The notes below the pieces were generated by a model, which did no database searches, was not told the DNA's origin, and saw nothing but the letters and a program-made list of their open reading frames with translations. Position numbers and translations under genes: made by a program. 64,000 nucleotides of DNA, from the NCBI GenBank assembly GCA_937991535.1, contig CALKHN010000053.1, positions 1 through 64,000 of the forward strand, read 5' to 3'. Shown piece after piece: positions 1-8,590 of the stretch (positions are counted from its first letter, which is position 1; each line of letters opens with the position of its first letter). Source of the stretch: an uncultured Sphingobacteriales bacterium. GTDB lineage: Bacteria > Bacteroidota > Bacteroidia > Chitinophagales > Chitinophagaceae.

Positions 1-94
1 GGGCGTGCAGCCTTTTCTCATCATTGAAGGTGAGAGGAGTGTCTCACTTCTCACATTTCACGTTTGACATAGCACTACCTGAATACCATTCTTA
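1..94. repeat. 3'-flank micro-repeat sequence (CTCAC/TTCAC family)
   Basis: Gene-free edge of the window next to the 3' end of the S9 peptidase gene. Positions 30-68 are built of near-repeats of the words TCTCAC, TTCTCAC and TTTCACG. The same kind of word-salad recurs near 40410-40540 and 62950-63000. No coding potential is seen. It is one member of the intergenic micro-repeat families described in the findings. Confidence 0.5.
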
Positions 95-2464
95 TCATTT
101 CAGTACTTCTTCAAATAATTTAAGTATGCGTTTATATTCATCCGTCCAGCTTGATGGTTCAACGAAGCCATGATCTTCTACGGGATATAATGCTACCTGC
201 CAGTTGTTTTTTCCCAGTTCCACCAGGCGCTGGTTAAGCCGCACCACGTCCTGGAAATGCACATTCACATCTACTACTCCGTGGCAGATCAGCAAATGAT
301 CCTGCAGCCCTTCTGCAAAATATATGGGCGAGCTTTTGCGGTATGCGATGCTGTCTTGGGCGGGTGTATTTAAAATATTGGAAGTATAACCATGGTTGTA
401 ATGTGCCCAGTCGGTTACCGGTCGTAATGCCGCACCGGCGGCAAATGTGCCGGGTGATGTGAACAGCGCCATAAGTGTTATAAATCCGCCATAGGAGCCG
501 CCATATATACCTATATGTTTAGGATCAACACCCCACTTTTCAGTAAGATATTTTGCACCGTCAATGTTGTCGGTTAAATCCTTCCCCCCCATATGACGGT
601 ATATGCCTGTGCGCCAGTTCCGGCCATATCCCGCACTTGCCCTGTAATCCATATCCAGCACATAGTAGCCCTTATCGGCCAGCAGGTTATGAAACATATA
701 TTCGCGGAAATAACTGCTCCACCATTTGTGGGCATTCTGCAGGTAGCCTGCACCGTGTACGAATATTACCGCAGGGTTGGAAGGGTGCGGATGAGCCGGG
801 CGGTACAATCTTGCGGCCACCTGCTTTCCATCGCGGGCTGTAATGTTTACCAGTTCCGGTTCCCGCCAGGAATAGGTGTTAAACAAACCGCTCTGCGCCT
901 TAAACGTAATTTGTTGGGCTTTTCCGCGGGGCTTGTTGTCCTGTAAAAACAATTCCCATGGTTTGTTGATATAAGAATACAATACCGCTGCCTGTTTTTC
1001 ACCGGGCGATAATATTACCTCATTGGCGCCGGTCATTGTAGTTAAGCGCTCTGCCTTGCCACCGGTTACGGGTAAACGATACAGTTGTTTTTCACCGGGG
1101 TGCGCTTCATTGGTGGTAATGTAAAAATATTTTTTGTTGGCCGATAGCAAACAGTTCTGTACTTCGTACTGACCGGAAGTAAGGGTTGTTTTTTTGCCTG
1201 TAACAACGTTCACCGTGTATACATGCGAATAACCACTGGCTTCTGATTGAAACCAGAAATCAGTAGCATTGACCCACCCCGTATTGCTGCTGTTAATACC
1301 GGGTCCGCCTATCCATGCATCATCCCTTTGCCGGTCTAATATGGTTAAAGTGCCCGAAGTTGCATCCAATTTCATCAGCCACCTGTCTTTATTGTCATAT
1401 GCATCTATATCCACCACCGCATAATTGTCTTTAGGCGACCATAAGGGTTTTGAGATACTTACCGCTCTTGGCTTATTTGTTTTCAACTTCAATGATTGCG
1501 GGTAGTCTTTTACATAATCGGGCAAATCCAGTATGCCGGGTATCGAATCTGTTTTAACAGCAATTACCGTATCTTTTTCACGGTCGAATACAAATAATTC
1601 GCATGAATCCGGGGGAGTGCCAACCTTCGTGCGTCCAAGAATATTTTCGGTAAAGCCGGCTGCTGTTACATAATCGGGAATAATCGTTTTTTGGATATTG
1701 CCGGCAGGCTTAGAAAGAATATAGGTGATGAATCTTCCGTTGGAGCTAATTGCGATACCGGAAATTGCTTTATTGCCGGTATAGATAGGTTTCAGCGTTT
1801 TTTTCTGTGACCGTTTTTTTTCGTAGGCTGCTTTAGCATCCTTTTTTTCCTTTCGATCCTTTAATACTTCAATCCATTGCAACTGGTCTTTCTTCAACCA
1901 TTCTTCCTGGTCGTTTAAATTTTTATTGCCGGCTGTTACAGGGGGAGCATTGCCTTTCTGGAAGTTGGTTAGCTGAATGGTTCCGCCATTGGCCACGTCC
2001 CAGGCAAATACATTATGGTCGTCGTTCTGGTATATTATTTTTGTATCGCCAAATGAAAATGATGGATCAGATTCTTTCTGTGTTGTTTGAGTAATGCGTT
2101 TTGTTTTGCCCGTTTTGCGGTTCACCATAAAGATGTCATCGTCTTTGGCATATGCATACAGCGTGCCTGTTGCATTCATACGGATGTCGCGGGCGTATAC
2201 GATGCCCTGCTTTTGCAATATACTTACCTTTTGGGGTATTTTATTTTCATTTGTGATACAATACAGCGAATCGGCCGGTTCTTTATCGGGGTTCCAGTTA
2301 AAATACAACGTTTTTCCATCTGCACTCCACAATGGATCTGAGGGAGACGAGCCTATCCATTTCGGATCTCTCATGATTTTTTCTACAGTGAGGGGTGCAA
2401 GCGACTGCCCATATACAAAGAAAGCGGACACGATCGCGGGGAAAAAGAGACTGATCTTTTTCAT
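95..2464 (-). CDS. S9 family prolyl-oligopeptidase-type serine peptidase (DPP IV-like)
   Basis: Exported serine peptidase of the S9 (prolyl oligopeptidase / dipeptidyl peptidase IV) family, 789 aa, expected in the periplasm or outside the cell, where it trims peptides, often next to proline. The N-terminus MKKISLFFPAIVSAFFVYGQ is a signal peptide. Residues from about 40 to 540 form a DPP IV-like beta-propeller with WSADGKTLYF and WSPKDNYAV blades. The C-terminal alpha/beta-hydrolase has the nucleophile elbow GGSYGGF (Ser near residue 654), an Asp in GVVDVNVHF (near 731) and a His in EDHGFVEP (near 764), so the triad is complete. The end lies 15 bases upstream of nothing coding; mgtE lies just upstream on the same strand (gap 15 bases), so the two may be cotranscribed without an obvious functional link. 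Substrate is not deducible. A highly charged Lys/Glu stretch near residues 200-225 is an insertion in the propeller. Confidence 0.95.
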   Translation of the reverse strand: MKKISLFFPAIVSAFFVYGQSLAPLTVEKIMRDPKWIGSSPSDPLWSADGKTLYFNWNPDKEPADSLYCITNENKIPQKVSILQKQGIVYARDIRMNATGTLYAYAKDDDIFMVNRKTGKTKRITQTTQKESDPSFSFGDTKIIYQNDDHNVFAWDVANGGTIQLTNFQKGNAPPVTAGNKNLNDQEEWLKKDQLQWIEVLKDRKEKKDAKAAYEKKRSQKKTLKPIYTGNKAISGIAISSNGRFITYILSKPAGNIQKTIIPDYVTAAGFTENILGRTKVGTPPDSCELFVFDREKDTVIAVKTDSIPGILDLPDYVKDYPQSLKLKTNKPRAVSISKPLWSPKDNYAVVDIDAYDNKDRWLMKLDATSGTLTILDRQRDDAWIGGPGINSSNTGWVNATDFWFQSEASGYSHVYTVNVVTGKKTTLTSGQYEVQNCLLSANKKYFYITTNEAHPGEKQLYRLPVTGGKAERLTTMTGANEVILSPGEKQAAVLYSYINKPWELFLQDNKPRGKAQQITFKAQSGLFNTYSWREPELVNITARDGKQVAARLYRPAHPHPSNPAVIFVHGAGYLQNAHKWWSSYFREYMFHNLLADKGYYVLDMDYRASAGYGRNWRTGIYRHMGGKDLTDNIDGAKYLTEKWGVDPKHIGIYGGSYGGFITLMALFTSPGTFAAGAALRPVTDWAHYNHGYTSNILNTPAQDSIAYRKSSPIYFAEGLQDHLLICHGVVDVNVHFQDVVRLNQRLVELGKNNWQVALYPVEDHGFVEPSSWTDEYKRILKLFEEVLK

Positions 2465-2479
2465 GAAGATTATTTTATA

Positions 2480-3871
2480 TCAGAGTAAAATACCCCGCAG
2501 GAAGATATAAGCCACGGAAAAATAAATAATCAATCCGGTAACGTCTACCAGGGTGGCCACGAAGGGAGCGGATGATGCAGCAGGATCTGCACCCAGTTTT
2601 TTCAGAAATAACGGCAGCATAGAACCAGTAAGGGTTCCCCACAATACTACACCAATCAAAGAAAACCCTACAGTAAGCGCAATAAAAAAAGAATGAGGTC
2701 CGTATACGTCCGGAAAAATTGCAGACCATACCTGTACACGCAAAAAACCAATGAGTCCCAGAACCGTTCCGAGCATCAGCCCGGACAATATTTCTCTTTT
2801 CAATACCCGCAGCCAGTCAGAAATGTATACTTCGCCCATAGCCATTGCCTGGATAATTAAGGTAGAAGCCTGGGAGCCGCTGTTGCCCCCGCTGGAAATA
2901 ATAAGTGGCACAAACAATGCCAGCACTATTGCTTTGGTGATTTCATCCTCAAAATAGCTCATAGCTGTAGCCGTCAACATTTCTCCCAGAAAAAGAACCA
3001 CCAGCCAGCCTGCCCGCTTGCGAAAAAGCCTGAACAAAGGCATTTCAAGATAAGGCTCATCCAGGGCCTCGGTACCACCTATTTTTTGTATGTTTTCAGT
3101 AAATTCTTCGTTGGCAACCCAAAGCACATCATCAATGGTTACAATGCCCAGTAGTATATTGTTATCATCTACAACGGGAAGGGCAACCCTGTTGTTCATT
3201 TTAAATACATTGTTGGCTTCTTCCTGGGTGTCGTGCACGTTCAGTGCAATAAAACGCCTGTCAATGATCTCCGAAAGAATGGTATTAGGGTTAGCCAGGA
3301 TAATTTCACGTATCCGGATATCATCTACAAAAGCCCCCTTTTCATTGATAACATAAATTACATCAATCGTTTCTATGTGTTTCCCCCCGGTACGTATTTC
3401 ATCCAGCACCTCTTCCACCGTCCAGTCTTCATGCACCGCTATATAATCCGGTATCATCAAACGCCCAACCGATCCTTCCGGGTATCCGAGCAGCGCCAGT
3501 GTTATTTTCCTTTCTTCAGGATCCAGCAGTTTAATAAGTTCCCTTACGGCGCCTGTTGGCAGTTCCTCCAGGAAAGCCGTTCGGTCGTCGGCGGGCAAAT
3601 CATTGAGCAGTTCGGCGGTTTTGAGTGGCGCCAATGATTTAATGATCCGTTTTTGCCCAGGTACATCTAATATTTTAAAAGTGCTTACCGCCCTGTGGGG
3701 TGAAAGAATAGAAATGATCTGCGTTTCATATTCCTCATTGTCGCTGATGAGCTGTGCCACATCGCTGATGTTCTGATTGTTCAGAAAATCCTGTATCGTT
3801 AATTTATCGTTGGAAGCAATGGCTTCATCAAACTGATCCTGTAACGAAACCGTTTCCTCTTCGAAGTCCAT
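2480..3871 (-). CDS. mgtE: MgtE-type magnesium transporter
   Basis: Inner-membrane Mg2+ channel of the MgtE family, 463 aa, the usual length. Order of domains: superhelical MgtE N domain (about residues 20-130, with the LNDLPADDRTAFLEELP repeat), a CBS pair (about 135-255, with VPVVDDNN-like sensor loop ALPVVDDNNILLGIVTIDDV), then a membrane domain of five helices from about residue 285. The pore signature GGNSGSQAST is intact. The CBS domains close the pore when cytoplasmic Mg2+ is high in characterised members. A TAATTTTG box on the minus strand (3891-3898) sits about 20 bases before the ATG and overlaps the divergent promoter of the SET gene. The next gene downstream is the S9 peptidase. 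Confidence 0.96.
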   Translation of the reverse strand: MDFEEETVSLQDQFDEAIASNDKLTIQDFLNNQNISDVAQLISDNEEYETQIISILSPHRAVSTFKILDVPGQKRIIKSLAPLKTAELLNDLPADDRTAFLEELPTGAVRELIKLLDPEERKITLALLGYPEGSVGRLMIPDYIAVHEDWTVEEVLDEIRTGGKHIETIDVIYVINEKGAFVDDIRIREIILANPNTILSEIIDRRFIALNVHDTQEEANNVFKMNNRVALPVVDDNNILLGIVTIDDVLWVANEEFTENIQKIGGTEALDEPYLEMPLFRLFRKRAGWLVVLFLGEMLTATAMSYFEDEITKAIVLALFVPLIISSGGNSGSQASTLIIQAMAMGEVYISDWLRVLKREILSGLMLGTVLGLIGFLRVQVWSAIFPDVYGPHSFFIALTVGFSLIGVVLWGTLTGSMLPLFLKKLGADPAASSAPFVATLVDVTGLIIYFSVAYIFLRGILL

Positions 3872-3880
3872 AATTTTTAT

Positions 3881-3910
3881 TTTGGTGTTGCAAAATTAGG
3901 AATAGCTTTG
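3881..3910 (+). promoter_or_regulatory. Bacteroidota-type promoter of the SET-domain gene
   Basis: TTTG at 3881-3884, 18 bases, then TAGCTTTG at 3903-3910, a full match to the Bacteroidota consensus TTTG-N19-TAnnTTTG. The start codon at 3962 is about 50 bases further on. A minus-strand box TAATTTTG (3891-3898), suitable for mgtE, lies inside the same 30 bases, so the two divergent transcripts compete for overlapping polymerase sites. Confidence 0.65.
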
Positions 3911-3961
3911 GCGCCACTCCTGTAAAATGCATTGGAAAACCAAACCTGTTTTTTGAATGAT

Positions 3962-4354
3962 ATGCTTTCTGAATACCTGTATATAGATAGTACCAAAGAT
4001 AAAGGACGGGGCGTTTTTACACGCAAAAAAATAGCAGAGGAAACAATTATAGAAATCTCTCCTGTAATTGTAATGACGGGTGAAGACCGGAAACTGCTCG
4101 ACCAAACCCTTTTGCACGATTATATTTTTGTGTGGGGTAAAAATAAGGATCAATGCTGTATGGCACTGGGCTACCTCTCCATTTACAATCATGCTTACCA
4201 GTCGAACTGCGAATATTTTATGGATTATGAAAACGATACCATGTATGTTAAAACCGTAAGAGCAATTGAGGCCGGAAACGAATTAACCATTAATTATAAT
4301 GGGAACTGGGATAACCAGGAAAAAGTATGGTTTGATGTAAAAAGTGAGGAGTAA
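3962..4354 (+). CDS. SET domain-containing protein-lysine methyltransferase
   Basis: Small stand-alone SET-domain protein, 130 aa from the ATG at 3962 (the frame stays open upstream to 3932, but the later start follows a good promoter and begins just before the domain). The SET fold is visible in order: KGRGVFTRKKIAEETIIEISP (N-terminal strand, here 20 residues from GRGVF onward), the NHAYQSNCEY segment that corresponds to the NHsc motif of SET enzymes, and GNELTINYNG, the counterpart of the C-terminal ELTxDY motif. These regions bind S-adenosylmethionine and the substrate lysine. The cysteine-rich post-SET region is missing, as in most bacterial SET proteins. The protein target is unknown. 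It has its own promoter and converges with the fructosamine kinase gene. Confidence 0.88.
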   Translation: MLSEYLYIDSTKDKGRGVFTRKKIAEETIIEISPVIVMTGEDRKLLDQTLLHDYIFVWGKNKDQCCMALGYLSIYNHAYQSNCEYFMDYENDTMYVKTVRAIEAGNELTINYNGNWDNQEKVWFDVKSEE

Positions 4355-4443
4355 GGTGTGGGGAATAAGGTGTAAGACATTGACAGCTGATTGCAAAGGG
4401 CTCATGGCTCATAGCTCAGGACTGGCTGCTGACTGCTTCCCAG
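4355..4443. repeat. Convergent-junction micro-repeat (AGCTCAT/GCTGACTG family)
   Basis: Between the convergent SET and kinase genes lie tandem near-repeats of the words CTCATGGCTCATAGCTCAG and GGCTGCTGACTGCTT. A similar mixture (AGCTATGAG, TGATAGCTGAG) occurs at 38500-38560, again after a plus-strand gene end. No terminator with a T tract is seen. Confidence 0.5.
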
Positions 4444-5325
4444 CTATTTGTATTGCCCGATCGTTTCAACTACCTTATCCCTGTAACTTCCGCCAAACAA
4501 TAGCAAATGCACCAGCAAGGGGTACAACTGGCATAAGGCTACACGTTGCCGCCAGCCGGGCTGGAGTGGAAAATGATGTTCATACGCTTCATAAAAAACG
4601 GGATCAAATCCACCAAAAAGAAGGCTCATAGCAATATCCATTTCACGGTTGCCGAAATATATGGCCGGATCAAAAATTGCGGCGTTTCCTCCTCCGTCTG
4701 CTATAAAATTGCCGTTCCATAAATCACCGTGCAATAGTGCTGGCTTTTCATCCGGGAAAATAGAATGCAGCTTAGCGCAAAGCCGTTCAGCAGCAGCCCG
4801 ACTTTCTTTCTCCAGCATTCCTTTTTCATATGCTTTGCATACAAGCGGCAATATTCTTTCTACTGCATAAAAATCCGCCCAATTGCTGTGCTGATGGTTG
4901 GCTTGCACCAGCTTGCCAATGTAGTTATTGTAGCCCAGCCCGCACTCATCTTGTGTATTGCGGTGAAGCTCCGACAGGTTTTTTCCAAAGTCTTCCCAGA
5001 AATATGCGGACATCTGCCCCGGGTGCATGTATTCCATCACCAGAAATATCTGCTGATTGAATTTACCATCAAAAAGCGGACGAGGCACTTTTATGGTTCC
5101 AGTGTCCGCCAGCAGTACCAGTCCCCTGGCTTCCTTTTCAAACATGTCTAACCCGAAAATGGACGCATTTACCTTAATGAAAAAATTACCCCTGTTTGTT
5201 TCAAGTACAAAACACCTGTTGATATCCCCGCCGTATACAACCTTGTATTGATGAACAGATGCTGGAAAAGAAAAAAAATCAGTAAACCTTTGCTGTAAAT
5301 GTTCAAGTAAAGCGGCATGTAACAT
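4444..5325 (-). CDS. Fructosamine kinase family protein
   Basis: Cytoplasmic kinase of the fructosamine-3-kinase / ketosamine-3-kinase family (protein kinase-like fold), 293 aa, full length. It phosphorylates the sugar of glycated amines so that the adduct falls apart, a protein-repair function. Visible landmarks are the N-lobe lysine in NFFIKVN, the catalytic loop LLHGDLWNGN with the HGDxxxxN signature, the metal-binding DPA in AIFDPAIYFGNRE, and the EMDIAMSLLFGGF segment typical of the family. It stands alone between a convergent SET gene and a 200-base gap. Substrate range is not deducible from sequence. Confidence 0.93.
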   Translation of the reverse strand: MLHAALLEHLQQRFTDFFSFPASVHQYKVVYGGDINRCFVLETNRGNFFIKVNASIFGLDMFEKEARGLVLLADTGTIKVPRPLFDGKFNQQIFLVMEYMHPGQMSAYFWEDFGKNLSELHRNTQDECGLGYNNYIGKLVQANHQHSNWADFYAVERILPLVCKAYEKGMLEKESRAAAERLCAKLHSIFPDEKPALLHGDLWNGNFIADGGGNAAIFDPAIYFGNREMDIAMSLLFGGFDPVFYEAYEHHFPLQPGWRQRVALCQLYPLLVHLLLFGGSYRDKVVETIGQYK

Positions 5326-5373
5326 GGCAGCTATATTTTGAACGAAGGTAATGTGGAAAAAGCTGTCAGCGGC

Positions 5374-5520
5374 CGGCTTTCAGATCAGCGTGAAACTACT
5401 AATGACAAAATGAATACTCCTTTATTTGCGCAAATCACAAATTTAAAATCCGAGGCAATACACACAGAAGTATCCGCCCTGCCGTTAGCACTCATGCGCC
5501 GACAGCTTATCTGAAAGCCG
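5374..5520. repeat. Short element bounded by 12-bp inverted repeats
   Basis: CGGCTTTCAGAT at 5374-5385 and its exact reverse complement ATCTGAAAGCCG at 5509-5520 bound 123 non-coding bases in the gap between the kinase start and the end of the lipoprotein gene. A second pair, AGCTGTC (5361-5367) and GACAGCT (5501-5507), is not nested with the first. I see no target-site duplication, so a miniature transposable element is only one possibility. Confidence 0.3.
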
Positions 5521-5529
5521 ATACCTGTC

Positions 5530-6450
5530 TTAATAAGCCACCATCGCGGTAAGGCTGTTCCCGTTTGGCCCTACCCATACCAATTTGTAATAATAGTTTC
5601 CGGAAGGACATGAAACAGGATTTCCGTCTGCATCCAGCCCAAATGTTGCTGTTGCAGTAGCTGAACTTATTTTGTGTTTTATTTCGCCGGTGGTTAATCT
5701 GAAGCTGCAATCCTGACGAATCACCAATGGATCGGTTATAGAACTGGTAAATGCTGTACCAAAGCGATTGGTTCCCCAAACTGCGATCTGGTTGTCGTTG
5801 TTTTCGGTATGAATACCGGAAACAGAAGCTACTACGCCGTTGTCGTAAGTGAATACGCGCTTTTGAGCTATTTCCCAGCTACGCTTTGTACCATTATTAA
5901 ATGCTACTTGCATGCCGGCGCTGGAAACCGTATGCGTTATAGATTCCAGTGATGACAGTTGCACTAATAACCCTCCGCTCACATTGGTAAAAGTTTGTTC
6001 ACCATTGATGGTTATGCTCTTTTTGTCTCTGTTTCGTGTGACCTTGAAATCTTTATATTCTACTTTAAATGATGCCCCTGCATTTTGCCACAGCGTGCCT
6101 GTGGGAGTTGATAATACAATAACGCCCTGCCGGCTCCGGCCTCCCAAACATTCTTCACCATTAAAGGAAAGGGTAATGGTTTGAGGATTGCTCAACAGAT
6201 CAACGGCTATGGAGGCGTCACAAATGACATTGTCCTGGTGTCTGGGGCTTGCCGACCCCGCGTCCAGAACCAGATTGGCATCAGAAAATACCGCATCGGT
6301 TTCTGCTGTAAAAAAAGCCTGGTCATCAGCATGCACCGCAATTTCGGAGTCATTTTTTTCCGCAGTGGAATGATTGTCTTTTTTACAAGCTGTAATACTG
6401 AGCAGTAAAGCAAGAGAAAACAAGTGGAGGAAATGTATTTTTTGTTTCAT
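5530..6450 (-). CDS. Hypothetical exported lipoprotein
   Basis: 306 aa from the ATG at 6450; an in-frame TTG/CTG-type extension to 6543 has no signal-like start and is not favoured. MKQKIHFLHLFSLALLLSITAC is a lipoprotein signal with lipobox SITAC, so the mature protein starts at Cys and is followed by KKDNH, without obvious domain. The mature part is rich in Ser/Thr and beta-forming residues, with GEECLGGRSRQGVIVL and a repeated pattern of short strands resembling all-beta surface proteins of Bacteroidota. I do not recognise the family. It is isolated, with 500 bases upstream. A cell-surface location is inferred from the signal only. Confidence 0.75.
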   Translation of the reverse strand: MKQKIHFLHLFSLALLLSITACKKDNHSTAEKNDSEIAVHADDQAFFTAETDAVFSDANLVLDAGSASPRHQDNVICDASIAVDLLSNPQTITLSFNGEECLGGRSRQGVIVLSTPTGTLWQNAGASFKVEYKDFKVTRNRDKKSITINGEQTFTNVSGGLLVQLSSLESITHTVSSAGMQVAFNNGTKRSWEIAQKRVFTYDNGVVASVSGIHTENNDNQIAVWGTNRFGTAFTSSITDPLVIRQDCSFRLTTGEIKHKISSATATATFGLDADGNPVSCPSGNYYYKLVWVGPNGNSLTAMVAY

Positions 6451-6866
6451 AAAAGAAGAATTAAAGAATAGGAGCCGGTATTTTAATGAACGGGGATGCT
6501 TTCCCGCATTTGATTGTTCACGAGCATGAATTAACGCCTGCACAAAGTTTTTATTTCAGCAAATACCCTTACCCGTAAAACAGGGATATGATGATATTTG
6601 ATAATGATTTGATTTATACTTGTTTATTGAAATGTTAAACAAATGGTATGAAACGAAAGCAAAACAATTTATCCAACACATTTCAGAAAGAGAACATCAT
6701 TTATGCAACAGTTTTAATTCAGTCAAACGCTATTTATAATTCATTATCAATATTATATGAAGATTAAAGGAAATAAAATAGCAGATAACCAGCTTATGGA
6801 ATTTACTTTATGCACATTTTGAGGAAAAAACATTTGGGGTGACCCAGGTTACTTTTTGCCCCTGGT
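6451..6866. other. Gene-free AT-rich spacer
   Basis: About 415 bases between the divergent lipoprotein and CBM48-like genes. It is AT-rich, contains no frame of note, and no hairpin with T tract. The promoter for the plus-strand gene begins at 6867. A short GTGACCCAGGTTAC stretch at 6840-6852 is a partial palindrome (GTGACC/GGTTAC) just upstream of that promoter and could be a protein-binding site. Confidence 0.4.
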
Positions 6867-6896
6867 TGGATTAAAGATGGAAAGGTTTACCTTTGC
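6867..6896 (+). promoter_or_regulatory. Bacteroidota-type promoter of the CBM48-like gene
   Basis: TTG at 6867-6869, 19 bases, TACCTTTG at 6889-6896: an essentially ideal match to the phylum consensus. The start codon is 56 bases after the -7 element, so there is a short leader. Confidence 0.65.
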
Positions 6897-6951
6897 GATT
6901 TGCTTTGCCGCATCACAGCATTTATAAACCAACAAATTAAAAACAAAGCAC

Positions 6952-7242
6952 ATGGTACAGAAAACCTATTTTAAAACCAAAGATTATTGCAAAGTAAAAT
7001 TCGCTTTTAAACCAGAGAACGCCGAAACAGTTGAAATACTTGGATTGAACAGCGATTGGGAAAATGGAGTGATAATGAGCAGGAAAAAAGACGGAACGTT
7101 TAGTGCCGATGTTAACCTGCCCAAAGATTCTAAACACGAATTTAAATATAGGGTGAACGAAACAGAATGGATCAATGATCCTGAAGCTGACGGACTCGAA
7201 CCCAATATCTATGGTAGCAGCAATAGCGTGATTTCCGTTTAA
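6952..7242 (+). CDS. Stand-alone CBM48 / isoamylase early-set domain protein
   Basis: 96 aa, a single immunoglobulin-like domain related to the glycogen-binding module of AMPK beta and the N-terminal early-set domain of isoamylases and branching enzymes (CBM48). Landmarks: VKFAFKPENAETVEILGLNSDW (here cited as two parts, VKFAF and ETVEILGLNSDW), a central GTFSADVNLP, and HEFKYRVNETEWINDPEADG near the C-terminus, which is the FKYxVDGxWxxDP pattern of the family. No signal peptide and no catalytic domain, so it would act in the cytoplasm as a glycan-binding or regulatory subunit; that role is inferred. It has its own promoter and terminator, so it is monocistronic. Confidence 0.88.
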   Translation: MVQKTYFKTKDYCKVKFAFKPENAETVEILGLNSDWENGVIMSRKKDGTFSADVNLPKDSKHEFKYRVNETEWINDPEADGLEPNIYGSSNSVISV

Positions 7243-7266
7243 CTTCACTTTTATATCCTGACGATT

Positions 7267-7313
7267 ACCGGTAAGGCTCATGTTCCTGGTTGTTCATGGT
7301 ATTACCGGTTTTT
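7267..7313 (+). terminator. Rho-independent-like terminator after the CBM48-like gene
   Basis: ACCGGTAA (7267-7274) pairs with TTACCGGT (7302-7309), the loop contains a further CATG/CATG pairing, and TTTT follows directly. It sits 25 bases after the stop codon. Confidence 0.6.
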
Positions 7314-7394
7314 CAAATCCCCGGTCGGGAAATCATATAAAAAAGCTGTGCATAATTAATTTCGTCATTCAGAAAAATTAGCTGTTTACACCGG

Positions 7395-8330
7395 TTACCG
7401 TGATACGCTGTCCGTTGCAGGAAAAAATACCTTCACGTCGGGATGCATGGTATAGAGCCTGAAAACCCTGCCATCGTTCACCAGGATGCCACTCGAAGTA
7501 TCGTTGCCCACAATGGGATTGTTTTCATATTTCTTCCAATGGATCAAATCTTCCGAAACAGCCACGCATGTTGACCATTCGCGCCAGTCTTCGTAGGCGG
7601 AGGCATGATAATACGCATAATACAATCCTTTGTACTTTATAACCTGGTTCACCGCCACCGCGAACCGGTCGTATGCTTCCGGTCCTATCTTTAATACCGG
7701 CTCATCCTGTATATTAGTCCATTTTTTCAGATCGTTGGAAGAGGCGAGCCAAACACCCAGGTCGCCGCGTTCATAAAACAAATACCATATTCCGTTTTCC
7801 TTCCATACGGCAGGCGTTCCATACGCGCCTTTGCCGATGGGTTCCCCATTGGTTTTGCGGATATCAATGTTGCCCTGTTCTGTCCAGTGAATACGGTCGG
7901 TTGATGTGAGCAGGTGCGCAATATCATCTCTTCCTTCAGCAAACATAAAGTAAGTACCGCCTTCCTTTATAACAAATACATCTTCTACCCAGTCGGCCGA
8001 ATAGACCGGGTTATCTTTATGCCTGGTCCAGTTTATGCCATCAGAAGAAGAAGCATACCCCAGGTGTTTTACCTTATCATTTCCATTTTCATAACCGGTA
8101 TACCAGAGATGATAGGTACTGTCTTCCCGAAGGATATATCCTCTTTCCCGTATGCGGCTATCCCAGGTACCGGCTCCTGTGCCGGAAAAAACAGGATTAT
8201 TTTTGTACGGAACGAAGTGAATGATTTCCTCCGGAAACGCAACCGAACTGATGATTGATTTTTGTGACGATCCGCATTGTATGCTGCCTGTTGCCAGCAA
8301 TAAAATAAAAATTGTTTTATAGCAGTACAT
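7395..8330 (-). CDS. Lipoprotein with five-bladed beta-propeller glycosidase fold (GH43/GH130-like)
   Basis: 311 aa. MYCYKTIFILLLATGSIQC is a lipoprotein signal ending in the lipobox SIQC, so the mature protein is surface or periplasmic and lipid-anchored. The body repeats the blade pattern seen in clan GH-F/GH-J and GH130-type propellers: YHLWYTGYE, GYASSSDGINWTRH, TYFMFAEGRDD, LLTSTDRIHWTEQ, IWYLFYERGD, LASSNDLKKWTN, YYAYYHAS. Such proteins hydrolyse or phosphorolyse plant or host glycans, or are inactive relatives. Catalytic acids cannot be assigned with confidence by reading. It stands alone, convergent with the CBM48-like gene. Confidence 0.8.
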   Translation of the reverse strand: MYCYKTIFILLLATGSIQCGSSQKSIISSVAFPEEIIHFVPYKNNPVFSGTGAGTWDSRIRERGYILREDSTYHLWYTGYENGNDKVKHLGYASSSDGINWTRHKDNPVYSADWVEDVFVIKEGGTYFMFAEGRDDIAHLLTSTDRIHWTEQGNIDIRKTNGEPIGKGAYGTPAVWKENGIWYLFYERGDLGVWLASSNDLKKWTNIQDEPVLKIGPEAYDRFAVAVNQVIKYKGLYYAYYHASAYEDWREWSTCVAVSEDLIHWKKYENNPIVGNDTSSGILVNDGRVFRLYTMHPDVKVFFPATDSVSR

Positions 8331-8590
8331 AATGTGTTGCCCTATTTAAAGATGACGCAATGTGCGGAAAATATTTGAAACCGTGGAGTTGAAGGCGCTT
8401 CTTAATACTTTCCGTAACAAACCATCCCACTGTACTATTCAAAATGCCGATAAATCCAGGAAATAGTGTATTTCCCAACGCAGTGCATTGCTAAACACAG
8501 CGCATCTGCTTTTTAACAGCTTATGCCACTGAAATTTGGTAAATTTACGCCTTTTCGTTTTTGTGCCGGTTACAATAAACTCTGTATATC

